From Chaunax sp. Z400 (lineage: Eukaryota; Chordata; Actinopteri; Lophiiformes; Chaunacidae), in the NCBI GenBank assembly GCA_037577475.1, contig CM075184.1, positions 32,319,594 through 32,383,593 of the forward strand: a DNA stretch of 64,000 nt, given 5' to 3'. Below the pieces are notes generated by a model, which worked only from the letters and a program-made list of their open reading frames with translations, did not search any database and had not been told where the DNA came from. Shown here one piece after another: positions 1-14,283 of the stretch. Position numbers and translations under genes: made by a program. The number at the start of each line of letters is the position of its first letter. The stretch's first letter is position 1.

Positions 1-3000
1 ATTCAGAGTCGGTGGTCAAAGTATCTGCTCTGGACAAAATGGAAAAATGTCTATTATGTGTATATGTGTTTATGCAGCCATGCATTGGTGCTCAGGCTGT
101 TTTTTCCCCATATCATCTCCACTCAGCAGGTATTTGAAAGTAACCAACCATTACCTGGGAATGTCTGTCTGCTGTTATCATCTAGTTGACCAGTACAATT
201 GAAAAGGTTGCAGATGAATTTGGAATGTATTAGCCATGTATTGACCTAATATGAGAATATGAGAATTGCACAGCCTCCTGCAGCACAATACACGGCCACA
301 CTTGGGAGTTTATAGACATAAGATATCTCCAAATAGCCAATGTCCACATAAAAAAACAACAAAAACAACATTTGGCATTGTAAGGCCTTTTTTCATTTTA
401 AGACTTTTAACACCTGCAGTTACCATAAAGGGATTAATTTGGCCGTTGGAGTGTGTTTTTTCTAATTACTTCATGCCTTTACTCATACTACAGCAGCCAC
501 TAAAACCTGTTGCATTACTCATGCATGAGACATGCATTTATTGTGTGAACATTTCCCCCACCCTTGTTGCACAATTCCTGCAAAGCTTGTTTTGTTGAAA
601 AATTTGGCTTTGTTAGTACTGATAAGTCTCGAACAATTTGCCTACATAATGTGTAAAGTTAGCAAAATATGTGGAAATATTAGCTCAAAGACAGGAATAA
701 GTCTGGCCACGTGTTTGTGCATCGGCCATTTTCTCCCCTCTGCCGCTACTGGTTGAACTGGCTTTACAGAGTTGTGATTGGAATGGAAATATGTTTTCAC
801 ACAAATTAAACTTCTGAGCAAGGTTAGGATACAAGGACAAATAGCAGATGACAGCTTGCGGAGAGTTACGGTGTGTAGTTGTTTGAAGAGAGGGAGGTTA
901 AAATCTCTGTTGACATTTACAGCGGTTGTAAACACATATGATAGAGGCCTGTATTGTGAGTTACATTCAGTTAGGAAAAGGTCAATACAAGTTGTTTTCT
1001 ATCCACAAGTTCATCCACTAGTACAACAGCAAGCATAAGAACAAGTGTGACAACATCAAAATGTATACAGAGTATTCTTCACGCTGAATGCTGCTTCCAG
1101 AATGTACTTTGCTGTGTATACATGTGAATCTACTTTTTCAAATGGCTGCAGCAGATATTAAACATAAACTACATTGAGTGCACAAGCAAACATTAGGCCA
1201 GTTTTTGCATGACTCTTAGAATTGGTGCCTTATTATGGATGACTTCTGCTCTGTATTTACATCTGACTGAACGATCAAGTGAGAGAACCTTGAAAACAGC
1301 CATGTCTGATCTTGGCAGAAATGTTGTGAATGTATATGTCACAGCAGCATGACAAAGGTATGTTGCATGCACAATAGAGGGATGGGCTTCGGCACCAACT
1401 GTAAATTCCTGTGATGGAGCTGCTAAGGTTGGGGGCTAAGCTTTATTCCACTGAAATATCTTGAAACTCAGGGAAAACAAATCAGACAGAGCCAAATGAC
1501 TGAACAATAAAAGGGTGAATAGTAGGGATGGGAATTTTAATTGATTTCCATATTCAAGTAACCACATACATTTTTTTAGAGTAATAGAGTGAGTATTGAC
1601 CAAAAAAAGAAAATGCTAAAATAGAAATAGGGTCTGAAAATACGGGTAGCTGTTAGGGTTAATGATAGCATCACATCAGGGGTTTACATAAATCTACTGG
1701 TGGCAGTCTGCCACAATAATTTATTTGTTTTTTTGTATCTGTTTAATTCTGTAAACCTGGTATATCTGGCCGCCCCTTTTTAGCATTTTATTATGATGTT
1801 ACATCTTCTATAACTGCTCTACCATCGCTGTCAGAATAAAGACGGAATATGTGTGTGACCAAAATTTCAGGTCACTGCTCAAATAGCTGTGTTGGTTTAA
1901 AGGATGAGTAGGTGGCGGTGATGTCTTCACTGGCAGGTGCAATATTGAGGGTCTCCCTCTCCCTTCCAGCAAGCTTTTAGAACACAGCTAACTGCTTCAA
2001 TCAATGGACCCCCAGACTGACAGATAAAGCCATCAGATGACGAACCCCCATTTGGGGCCCAGCTCCACTGATCAATACAGGAGACATCAGCTGCTATAGG
2101 CCAAAGAGAAAGAAGGACTGCACTCATCTTGGAAATTTTCACTCCCATCAATGCTAATTACTTTTGGCTTTTGGAATCCATGACAGTTTGTCGTACATTT
2201 GCATTTAAGGGATTTTAAAATGAAGCTAAATATGCTTTATTTCCTGTGTTACAGACAATTTGACACAAACATTTTGATTAACCTAAATTACAATGAAACA
2301 TTGGAAAAGGGATCATGACATACTGAATACAACGTGTTAAGTCTGTCTTTAAGCATAGGTGCAGAAGAAAAATCATCTTTGAACATTTGTTTATCATAAA
2401 CTATTTACTCATCATTGACTTCTCATGTATCCCAAAGAAAACAAACCAAATCAACTAAAATGCCAAAGGCAAATAGGCATTGCATTTCTTCCCACAAACC
2501 AAGCATCTTGTTTTCCATTAGACCCCTTTGCACTCAGTTCTCCATTACTTTGTGGCTTATGCAACGCTGCTGCAGGGCTGCACTGGAAGTGAGCTCACGG
2601 CTATTGTACTGTTGTAGGGCTCCTCTGGGGGCTGTAATGTATTTCATGCCATCCATCACAGGGGTGTGGAGGCCAGGAAACATCGCTTTAAGAGCACAGA
2701 CAGGACACAGATGGAGAAGCAAGACACGCAGATATCCAGAGATAGCAGAACTTTGGGAAGGAGAGCTCTGTGTGGGAGCAGCTTAGAAAGAACCCCACAA
2801 AAAAAAGCAAATCTAAAATGTGAAATATTTGACGTGAAAGGTGCAGGAAATTATATAGGAATATAACATTTTGGATACATTTTTTTTTGCCATTAGGCTC
2901 TTTACACATCATGCATTTTAGAATGTCCTGTACCATAAAGATTTAAAGAGTTTGTTTGGAGAAAACAAAGCTGGCTCTTCTGTCTTCACTATAGATTGTT

Positions 3001-5630
3001 TCCAATATCCTCTTTATAAGACAGCCCCTTCAAACTTCTCTTGTATAAATATAATAGTATTTGAGAGCCAATTTAGTTTTTTTGGGGGTATTTGCAAATG
3101 CATTCGACTAAAGACAAAGCAAGAAGCATGGGTGAATTGAGCAGCCCGTGTTATTTTTACCCTGACCGATGACCTCGCTGGGAAGCATGAATCTGCTTGA
3201 GGCCTGAACTCGTCATCTTCCCTGCTCATTTACTTATGAGCTTGGTGATTAAGAATCTCCGAGCTCTGCAGCTTAGAGACTCAAATCCCTGTACAGTATG
3301 GTCGTAATTAAAGATGGACAGGACAGTGACAATTCAGGGCTGTGGAACAGTCTAGCTAAATGACCGAGGAAATAACAGCGAGTCGGTGCAGAGTGGGGGG
3401 GTTGGGATGAAGAGACACAGAGAGAGAGAGGAAGAGAGAAGTCTTGGTTTGTAAGAAACAAACAAAAAGTCAAAAGATTTTAATCGAACAGCTTCCAACG
3501 CAACCAAACAGAAAAAGCATCAGGAAAATGACTATTTCCTGTGTTTTGAAGGAAAAGAGGAGCACAACCGCAGTAGATGTGCTCCTTCCCCCGAAGGCTG
3601 GGCTGTAATTTGCCAGCCAATGGGTGGAGTGTACCAAAGGCAAAGATAATGTCAGCCCTAAAATATATCAACATGGTAACCACTAAATCTTTGATCACAC
3701 ATGCAGGGAGAGGATTTGTCCAATAAGAACAGTTTTGCCACTTCTTTTGGAATCTGTCTCGGGGTAATGATTAGAAAGCAGTAGTTGGAGTCTGTGTATA
3801 ATTTGGATCCCCACCCTTTCCTGAGAGGCCCTTTGCAGCCGAGAGCTGGTCTTTGACTCCGTTTGCCTGATTATCTTTCTGTCTGGCTGGCGAGCTTGGT
3901 CAGCTTCAGCTGACTGACAAAGTGCTTTCAAAGGGACATGAAAGAGCACGGCCTTGCTTCTACATGAGCTGACCGATGCCTCCCTTAACCTCCCCTCTGT
4001 CACCCTGGCACCCTGTCTCCTACTGTGGTTTCCATGTCCGCCTTCGTCATCCTTCATCCTCTCCTTTCACACATGCAGACACGCGATGGTCACTCCCTTG
4101 TCTGCTGTCCATCAGCACTGCCCTATCAAAAAAGGTTGGCCTCCACTTATTTGGAGATCATTAATCATCCCCTGTAGAACAGGCGGCCCCTTAATCCAGC
4201 CCCCCCCCCGGCCTCACCAAGCAGGCCACAGCACTGCCCTCCACCCCTATCCCCCATGGTGTTATCAAGTTTCAGTGGTTGTAACTGTAGCACAATAAAC
4301 AGAGGGGGGAAGGAGGATGGGGTGGGGGGTGGGGGGGCAAGGGAGGAGGAAAGGGATGGAGACAGAGGGAAAGACAAGAGAGGACAAAATGTAATTTCCT
4401 AAGTACACTTTATTGTTGCCTTCTATTTAAATGATGCCTCTTGGGTTTCAAAAGCTGCATCCATTAGGAGAATTGCATCTTTAATGGGTCAGAATACAGA
4501 AACAAGTTAAAATAAGTTGATTGCCGAGTTGCAGATGATTAAGTATTACATGAATTGTGTAACAGTTGTCCAGCAAAGTGGCAGTTCAAAAGGTCCATCT
4601 AAAAATCCAACACTATGTAAAGATGGACAAATGTGCTCACAATACCCAGTGTTTGTGTTGTTTAAAACCAACCAGGTGCTGCCACTTTCCAGAAGTGTGG
4701 GGTGTTAACTAAAGGAAAATGAGGCCATATCAAAGAGCCGGAGAATGTTCCTATTGTACTGTGGTGTTTGTACAGAGGGCCCGCCTGTTACGAGGGCCAG
4801 TGTGAGGCTGACCGGGGGAGTAATATAATGCATACATGGATCCCCCAGAGCCCATTCATGGTGTAATTGGTGTGGACAGAGCTCTTGGTCTCAGGGTTAC
4901 AGTTAGGGAACTTCCTCTAATGTCCTGCTGAGAGGCCACTGTTCCCACACTACAAATACTGCAAAAGATATCCAGTTTAACATAGATGTCATCTTGTTTT
5001 TTTCTTCAAATACATGAGCCAATTCAATTTTCTTTTGATGCAAATCATGTTTTAAAAAAATAATAAATAGTGTATATTATCTTGAGTCTTGAGAAAATCA
5101 AATATGTCTTGTGTTTTTCTATTTTTGAAGGACAAATAGGACAAAATTATGATAATAGGTTAAAAGTCTTTTTTATGTCATGCTGCTGCACAAACCCTGA
5201 GAACATTACCGGCAGCCGCAGTGAAGATTTACCGGAAAACACAGCGAAGCCATTGCTGTGAAGCTGCAGCTAATTGAGACGTCGTCATTATAATCATTAC
5301 CATCTCTCCTTCCTTCGCTCCTATTCGTTCCTCTAATTCTATTCATCTTTCTGTAGCTGCATCCAAAGCCCACTGCAAATTTATGGCACGGACAAAAGTC
5401 CAGCTTACCACATTATTACTACCGGCAGGCCTAAATCTACTATGTAGGGATTTCCCCCTAAAATAACTCTGAAGCAGCGATAGCACTCCATGTGGTCCCT
5501 CTTAAGCTGAATCTACACTTCCCATTATGAGTGTCACACTGGGATGGCTCTAGCCTTTGCTGACCACGACGTGTGGGGTTTTCTGGCTGGAGTACAAAGA
5601 GCTAAAACACTTGTCTTTTACTCCCTATCA

Positions 5631-5654
5631 CCCCCCCCCCCCCCCCCCCCCCCT
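5631..5654. repeat. poly-C run, 24 bases
   Basis: An uninterrupted run of C. Shorter C or G runs occur at 5840-5855, 10600-10614, 21716-21732 and 54905-54916. Their lengths may be affected by sequencing error. Confidence 0.9.
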
Positions 5655-6445
5655 TCAACTGGTGATTTCACTGAACAGGAGTCTCTCTCTCTCTCTCTGG
5701 CTCTGTCCATCACAGCCTGCAGCCATTAATCATCTCAAGTGGACAGCGCTGACAGGGCAGTTGGCTGCATCACTCTTTTTATTTTCCTTCTCGGCTTTTT
5801 CTGTATCACACAACTGTAGCGCCTGCAGCCTCACCTATACTGCCCCCCCCCCCCCCGGATTACCCCTCCGCAACCCCAACTCCTGCCACAACCCCCCCCC
5901 CTCTCATGCCAAATGAGAAAGTGGCCGGGTGTCAAACCAAAACAAACATTCACCCATCTGTTTAATTGAAACCTTTGAGGTGGTTAATGGCGTCGAGCCA
6001 GCGTCAAAGCTTTTCTCTGCACTCCCAGTGGGAGGGAAACAGCAAAACCATAATGGATATGATGAACTGTGATGCTGGTATAACTCATGAAGACTAATAT
6101 CGTCCACCCCATGCAGCTCTGGAACATTTACATTAGATTGACATGTCAGGCCATCAGCTGGACGATTTTATCTGCTACGAATGACCCAAAGGTTCTCCGG
6201 CTGAATAAAGTTGAGCTTCTGCTTTAAAATGACAAGCAAATAAGTCAACTGAGGTTGATGGTGAGAGGGAGAGGGGCCAGGAGTGGATGTTGAAGTAGTC
6301 AGCAAAGAAATAGGAGCCAAGGAAGTAAGGGTAGAGAGGGGAGTGTATGTGTGTCTTCTGCCATTTCTGCAATGCAGAGCCTATCAATGGGCCCCTTTAA
6401 AGCACAGACAGGATTTAGGACAGCTGCTAAAATTCCTCAACCATT

Positions 6446-6566
<121 letters not shown>

Positions 6567-7944
6567 CTGTTTTTAAGCACAGAGGCAGGAAATGGGAATC
6601 CCTCGTAAGTTTTCCTTCCGCTGTTGCTTTCCTCTCAAGGCTTTGAGGCCCCTGTGTCGAGGTGGGAAAAGCACTTCACCATTTGTCTCTCTCCATCCAC
6701 AGATACAACTGGAATTCACGTATCCTTCTTCACACTTCACAAAATGAGGGAGTACTTTTGAGCATTCATTCAAACCAAGAAGCTGGCATTTTCCCCATTA
6801 TTATACCAGCTATTAGCCCACCTCCTTCCACTGAGTGACATCAGAATATAAAAAGGCTTTCCGAGAACTCTTTCATTAAAAAAAAAAAAGAGTGCAATAA
6901 TCTTGACCCCAATATCTATGAAGTGAAATGGAAGGAGGACTAAAAGGCACAGAAATTAGAGGGTGCCATCAATAAGTGCTTACCACGTTTCCCTCTTCAT
7001 CTTATATAGTCATAGCAAAAAGGGGATCCAGCAAAGCAATTTGTTGCCTGTGGTTAACACTCAGGTTTGAGAGACAGCAGAGGTCAGCCAAGTGCCTCTT
7101 GTGTTAAGGGAGGGGTGAAAAACTCATTCTAAATGGCTGAAATTATACCATACCCTCCTGTAGAATGGTCTCTACTGTCAATAGCAACATCCCTGTCATA
7201 TCCTGCATCGATATATGAAGCACCATGGAGCCGTAGCTGTTTCATTTTCACCTTTCTTAACTGTGAAAGTCAATTTGTCCTGGGGCTCTTTCAGTGTCCC
7301 AAATGAGTGTCCATTTCATACCATGTATTATTTTTCCTTTGTGTCACGTTATTACTTGAGCACTCCGGAGAGCGCTCTGTTTGTTACAACTGTTGTCACG
7401 CGCTGACCCTTGTACTCCCTCGTTACAGGTCACCTGTACTGATGATGATGATGATACAGGAACTTGATCCATCCAAGCCGATTCCGGTTGCACTCACTAT
7501 AATTCTCTGGAAATGTGCTGTAATTAAATGAACACGTTAAACAAAATAGAAATGAAAACAGGATTTAAAAAAAAAAATCTGTTTTCTTTGTTTTAATGTC
7601 AGAAGTTTTACATGCTATAAGCTAAATATGCTAATTAAATATATTTTTAAATGAATGATAGAATTGATCCTTTATTTTTGTAGCAAAAACCACAAGTATG
7701 AGGTGAAACAAATAAATTTATTTAAAAAGTCAACCTCTTTTTTCTGCGTTTATTAAATGCAAATTTAGAGAAAAATAATGTGACGTGGCTCACTCTAATC
7801 AGCCAGTTATCTGCTGTCAGGTAGCATTTTAGTCAGCTTGATGGATTTCTCTGTCTGACCAGTGAGAGTAAAGGGTCAGCCAACCACTCCCAGCGTCTGC
7901 CACTGGACACAAATGCTAACAGGGCCCTGACAGATCCTGTCCCT

Positions 7945-7970
7945 CCCTCTCTCTCTCTCTCTCTCTCTCT
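7945..7970. repeat. (CT)n microsatellite
   Basis: A short perfect CT array, followed within 150 bases by a (CA)n array. Confidence 0.9.
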
Positions 7971-8083
7971 GTGACTCGACTTAATTCATCACCCTCCAAA
8001 CAAGACCTCCGGATGCTCAAACCAGACCAGACACTCAGAAGGTGCTGCACTGGTGAATGTAAGTATGTCAACATACGTCCCAA

Positions 8084-8086
<3 letters not shown>

Positions 8087-8114
<28 letters not shown>
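8087..8114. repeat. (CA)n microsatellite
   Basis: A CA array of about 14 units, some 115 bases before a longer array. Confidence 0.95.
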
Positions 8115-8118
<4 letters not shown>

Positions 8119-8226
8119 CGTCAATGCACAACAACCATCATCATCTGTCACAGTGTGACAAAACAAACCAAGAATCATATACACACTCACGTGCATATGA
8201 CATCACCCATCATTGCCTGTGAACCC

Positions 8227-8228
<2 letters not shown>

Positions 8229-8313
<85 letters not shown>
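8229..8313. repeat. (CA)n microsatellite, about 42 units
   Basis: A perfect CA array after a short C run. Confidence 0.97.
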
Positions 8314-8314
<1 letters not shown>

Positions 8315-9259
8315 ATCATCGCTCATCATAGCGTGCCAAAACATAATGTAAACTATGCACCACTGTAATAACATTCTGATTCACCTTGGGTGGTATTGCT
8401 CAAGCCATGTAACTTGCTTGGCAACAGATTTGTCTGATAAAAGGCTAATTGCATTAACCGCCCTGGTCAGAGGGGTCTTGTAGGCAAAATAGCACGTGGT
8501 CAAAGCTGAGCCTCCCTGGCTGTTGTCCAATACGGGCCACTTCTAGATCCTCTTGGCTCTGATACAGACCTCACCTGCTGACCCCTTAAGGCCTTTACTC
8601 CGGGGATAGGAATTAGTGAAGGATTTCTTAGCCAGTGAGAGTTACAGCATGTTTTTTTTCAGTTTATCAGTGACATGACACACTTGACAATCATGCTGGA
8701 AGACCGAATCTGTACAGGAAACAACTATTATATGTGTACTTTATGCTCAGGTTTCGTGGGCTCTAACAGTGTCTGTAGTGTGTGTGTGTGTATGTAAGTC
8801 ATTTGTGCTGCAGGCACACACCGATCTATCCGTAGTGAAATTCCAGATGCTCTTTAAAAAAAATAGCAACCCCTCCTCACAGGAAATGAATCTGAAGAAA
8901 CAGAAGTTGTGTGGTATTTTCTTTTTTTTTCCCCAAACAGGAAGAGGGTGAGGAAATGCACCCCAATGTCACATTTTGTGACTCTTAACTGTGTTTCATA
9001 ATGCCAAGCCAGTTCCATAGCATTTTAAATGATGCACATGCCTTGACACTTGAGAAAGCATAGGCGTTTTCAACTTAAAAATTATACGAAATTCTCAACA
9101 GGATATGAAAGCCTGAATATCTCATCGAAATCCCAATTGAACCTCCAAATTTGTATGCCATACAGCTGGATGTGACTTATGACAGTGTGTGCATGGAGAG
9201 CACAAGTGAAGAAGCATCTGTTTCTTAATCAAAGGTGGATTTCTGGAGAATACCCGTAC

Positions 9260-9332
9260 CTCTTTTCTGCATGAAGGTGAAGAGATCATCCAAAAACTCC
9301 TTCCTTTTGGGGTCATTGTCCAGTTCGTACAG
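9260..9332 (-). CDS. arid3b: arid3b exon 4: start of the ARID domain
   Basis: Acceptor ttctctctcag and donor AGAG|gtacgg bound 73 bases encoding LYELDNDPKRKEFLDDLFTF then MQKR plus one base of a Gly codon. This is the highly conserved first helix region of ARID3 domains, and the break after MQKRG is where I expect the exon junction in this family. The next exon (TPVNRIP...) is not in the window. Confidence 0.95.
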
Positions 9333-12300
9333 CTGAGAGAGAAAACAGAAGCTTATTGGGGACACATTGCACCCACTTATCAAATCACCGCTGCAGGTAG
9401 CCAAAAGGCTCTTACCGTTTGGCCAATTAAGCATGTTAAATTATCACTGGAAGCATAGCCTGGCTGTTAAGGCCAAATTACTTGCACAGTTGTGAGAGCA
9501 GTTTCTTTTCTTTTTTCTTCAACCTTAAGTTGTTTATTTCCTTCTTCTACATGGCTGACAATGCCTAAAACAATCAACTGCAAGTTTTATCATCAGCTAT
9601 ACTCTCTATTTACTGTGTAATCAGATTGGCATGCAAACAATTGGCTAATTCTTTTGTTTGTGTGTGCAGTGTTCTTTGCAGTACAAATGCAGTTTTTTCT
9701 TATCTGAGACATAAAACATGCCTGGCAAAGGCCAGCTGAACTTACTGTGTTATTTTTGTGGTGCTCTCAAGTGCAACTTTAAACAGATAAAGGAAGGCAA
9801 CACTTCCATCTGCAGAATGCTTCAAAAATTTAATTAAAAAAAACAAACAATTTTACAATTGTATGAGTTTGATAAGAATTAAAGTTATGATGTAATTGGC
9901 ACATTTTCCTTTTTAGTTCAATGACTGAGCACACTGAAGCCATCCCATGATCCCAGTCTCCACATGGTTGCTTACCTTAGCAAAGTCTCTGGAGGCCTCT
10001 CCTCTTCCTCTGCTACTGTCGGCCTCATCTGCCCAGCCTGTGCTCCCATTCTACAACAGAGAAGAGAGAAAACAAAGATAAGGTCAGTAAACAAACCGAG
10101 TGGCTACAAACATGTTTATATGGGTTCCATTTGTTAATTGTCTCATTTAATTACCTAAGAGTCTTTCAAAGGAAACAGTTATCCATTATTAAGATTATAT
10201 TGTGGCATTTTATCTTCAAGCATTTAATCATGACAGAGGAGATACAAAGAGGAAAAGACACAATGTTGTGCAACAAGGTCTTTGTCCAGAGCTGATGTTG
10301 TTGGTCTGGTTTCATCACTGATGTTGAAGCAAATGTGTGACATCCAACATTTATTTTTCTTAAGCACGTTTATTTGGTTTTATCCTGCACAGATCCCATG
10401 AGGTCGACACTGGCTATAGGTCAAAAACTGCATATCAGGCTAAAAAAAACGAGCTAAACTCTAAGCTAGTTGCAACAACTGCTAACATTCTGCAATACAA
10501 ACAGATGAAAGCTAATATATACTCGAGCTCCAAGAGTGCATTTTTCCAGGGGTTTGAGGAGTAACCTCTGGAGTTGCTTTGCCTCTGAGCTCCTGTGCCC
10601 CCCCCCCCCCCCCCTTTCATCCTCAAACATCTCCATTTGACCTAAACCATCTGCATCTGGGCCTGCCCTGCCCCCACCCATGTCTTCCGACCCAGCTGGA
10701 TACAAGGGCCCCCCATCCTTCAATCTTAACGCAGCTGTGACGGGTGGCCAAGTTCATGGAGTGTAGCTGGCTGTCAGGAGGGGCCAGGGGAGGGTGGGCT
10801 GGTCACTAGCCCTAGCACATGCAAAAACACACACACACACATATATATATATGTGTGCAAAGACTGATCGTGGTTGTGTGTATGTTTGTGAGTGCGGGGG
10901 GGGGGCAATGGCCCCACAAGATGGGAAGAAAGGAAAATAGGGGCAGAAAGGGGTGCACGGTATGTGCCGACCAGGAATTTCTCCTAAAGACACAACCTAT
11001 AAAAGCATCAGGAATCAAAACAAGATCCGTTTGGAGGGGGGACGTTAATAGCTGCAGCCCAGGGTCTAGTTTCAAACGGGAGCCCATTGGTCAGTGGCAA
11101 TTACAAGACCTGAAATGAGAGCCGGCAGGGCAAAGGTTGTAAAGGCCCCCGAGAGCAAGTAATTTTCACCCTCTAACTCTGTACGTGTAACAGTTGTCAA
11201 CATTCATGCTCCCTAAACAAATACTCATCAGCAGGACTGCAACTAACTATTATCTGCATTATTTATTTTCACAAATAACCATTTAGTCAGTCATCATCAT
11301 TTTCTCAATTACCTTCTGCACAAACAACAGTCCAAAAAAATCAAAGACTCTGGTTAAATATCAATACTTACAGTCTAACTTAAAATATTAATTGATTCTC
11401 AGAGCAGTTCGAAACCAATTTTCTTCCAATAGATGAATCAATTAACTGAGTATTTGTTTCAGGTATATTCATCAGCCATCAACCCACTTCAAAGGTTTCA
11501 GGGTGGAGTTGAAAACATGAAGACCTTCGTTAAAAAAAGACCTCCACAGTACAGCTGATGAAGTCCCTGAAAGTGTGATCTTGGGTGGAAAAAGGAGGAA
11601 ATTAACTTGAATGTTAACGATATCAAAGATTTGGAAATTGACACTGTTGGAAACTAAATATATTTGACTCTATCAGAAACTGGAAAACAATTGAATTGAG
11701 CATCAGACTAATAAATCTGGAAGTTATCAATCTAGGTGGGAGACATTTTTAATTGTGATCTATTATTTCCCGTCAGCCAATAATAATGTTGATTGTATAA
11801 ACACAGTTCATTCCTTATCAAAAACCTATTGCGCTGTCAACTTATATTACCTATTATATGTTATAGAGATTACAACAGGATTGTGATAGTAAATATACAG
11901 TAGAACATTTGGAGAACTTCTAGACCTTTGCACACTATTTGACCACCTCTGTTAACCTTTAACCATTATAAATGATTATAAGAGAAGATAATACAGACTG
12001 CAGCCATATATAATATCACATGCCTGCATAAAAATCTTTGCATTCGGCGCCTTTTATACAAGCTGGATGTTCCCCTATACAACGACCCAGAGGTCGACAC
12101 TGTAATCTCACTGACAGTAACCAAACAAGGAGCCATAAAGCTACGCCCTCCGTCTGCTTGTAAGCACAAGTACATCCAGCTGCAACCACAGCACCAACAT
12201 GAAGAACAAACGTAAAGATGAAGGACACTGAATATCCAAATATGGCTCGTGGGCTGGTTGAATCCCAGAAAAGTCCCAAATGGACATTTTAATGTTCATA

Positions 12301-14200
12301 AATATTATAACAGAGGGTAATGAAGTACATCTGTGTCTATCGTTTTATTATCTTCATGATACAAGGCTGCGTCGTCTAAAACAAGATGTCAAACTTCTAT
12401 TCTACTCACATGTCTTCACATGACTCCATCCATTTTTATTTCACAATAAAAGCCCCTGACATACCAGCATACAATAGGTCACTGCTTGTCACGCTGGAGC
12501 TTACATGCCACTCAGTTACTGTATGTATAAATATATTTTTAGCAGTTAAGGTCACACAATTCACAGTTCATCAAGTGCTAAAATATATTTATATATTTAT
12601 ATTTATTTTTTGAGATAATTTTTCTTCCTGGGCAACATCTATGTATTAATTATTGATTAGACCACATTGTTTATGGTGAAAGTCTTATTTTTGTGGCTCA
12701 TATAAAGAGACTAGGTTATTTTGTTGTCTCATATCCTTAAAATTGCTACCTTTAAATTATATTTTTAAATTTATAGTCTCTTGGGTGTAAGTAGGAGTAT
12801 TTAGGCAGAGGTGTGTTTGGACTCAAGAGCCGTTTTTCATAATGTTTATAAAACCAATATCAAAATGAATATTCTTGAGAAATTATTCATAGAGCATAAA
12901 AACAATATAACCCGTGTGTAGTTATATAACCTGACTGTGATTTACGATAGCTAATACATTCTAGGGCTGCAGCTAACTAACATTATTGATTAATCAATAA
13001 ATTGTTAATTCTCAAAAATAACTGGGACGGCCCAAAGTGACATGTGATGTTCAAATTGCTTCTATTGTCTGAGCTTTAGTCCAAAACCCAAAGACTCTTC
13101 ATTTAGTGTCAAAATATTTTATATGACATTTTTGTTAGAAAAATGCAGATTAAACGGGGCTGGACGATTAACCCGAAAACCGACATTTATAACCTCTCAC
13201 CAACTCAACCATGCTCATGTCGGGTAAGTGGATTAATAATTTCCCCAATAAGTGAACAACGTCATGTTCAGTCATGTGGCTCCGACCTGTCCGACTAACA
13301 ATTGTCGCTCAAACCTATGGTGCATTCAAAGCGCCATGGATGAAACGATTACCAAACCCAAGCCAACATTATGCACAGCTCCACGTTTAGTTTGGCTATG
13401 TTACATAAACTATCAGCTCTATGTGGGGCTATAGGGTCAAGACATTCTGGGCTGAAGTGCCGGCAGTCCACAGGACCTACAGGATGAACCCAAAGCTTTA
13501 GCACCGTGCTCACAGCTTCTCAACTCAAACTCTAATGAGATGCAGGAGGTTTTCTGTAAATGATACACATGTAATGTGTTTTAGAGTCGGTTTAACTCTC
13601 GAGAAGAATAAATCACTGTCAAATGTTATCTCCGTGTGCAGAGCTACAAGCATCCCACAGTGATTACGCACATGGAGCTGCACAGTTTAGTGCGTCATGT
13701 CGACATGCAAGTGGTAAATCTCTCTCTTTTTTTTTTTTTAAAGAAAATCAGATGTGAAATAATGATCTGAGACATCTGATAATGGAGATTGTTTGGGTTC
13801 ATGGGGAAGGAATCTAGAGGAAATAGTGAGAGGAATTCATACCTAAAAAGAATCCAGTGTCATCTGGGCACATTTGGGAAGTGTAAAAAAAAAAAAACAT
13901 CAAATGTTCACTCATTAACAGCAAACGAAGTAAGAGAAATAAATGTGATGTTAATCTGAAGTCATGTCGTCCAGCTCTCCGATTAATCAATGATCAAAAT
14001 AGTTGCCGATTAATTTTCTTTCAATCAACAAATCGCTGCAGCTTTATTCCATTACATAATTTAACATAATCTCTTACTGCTATAAGCTTTCCAACACGAG
14101 AATCAAATCCTAGTTCACCAGAGTCAGATGTAACTGCTAACGTAGACTGTAGCTGGCAGATTTTTAAATGAACACAAATATGTTAACAAACACATAATAT

Positions 14201-14283
<83 letters not shown>

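Noticed and set aside
1927..2148. Cys-rich 73-codon minus-strand ORF with a hydrophobic start
   Set aside because: It is too short, with no supporting signals. Chance is more likely.
3695..4057. 120-codon minus-strand ORF in arid3b intron 4
   Set aside because: It has no recognisable domain, uneven composition and no exon-like borders in frame.
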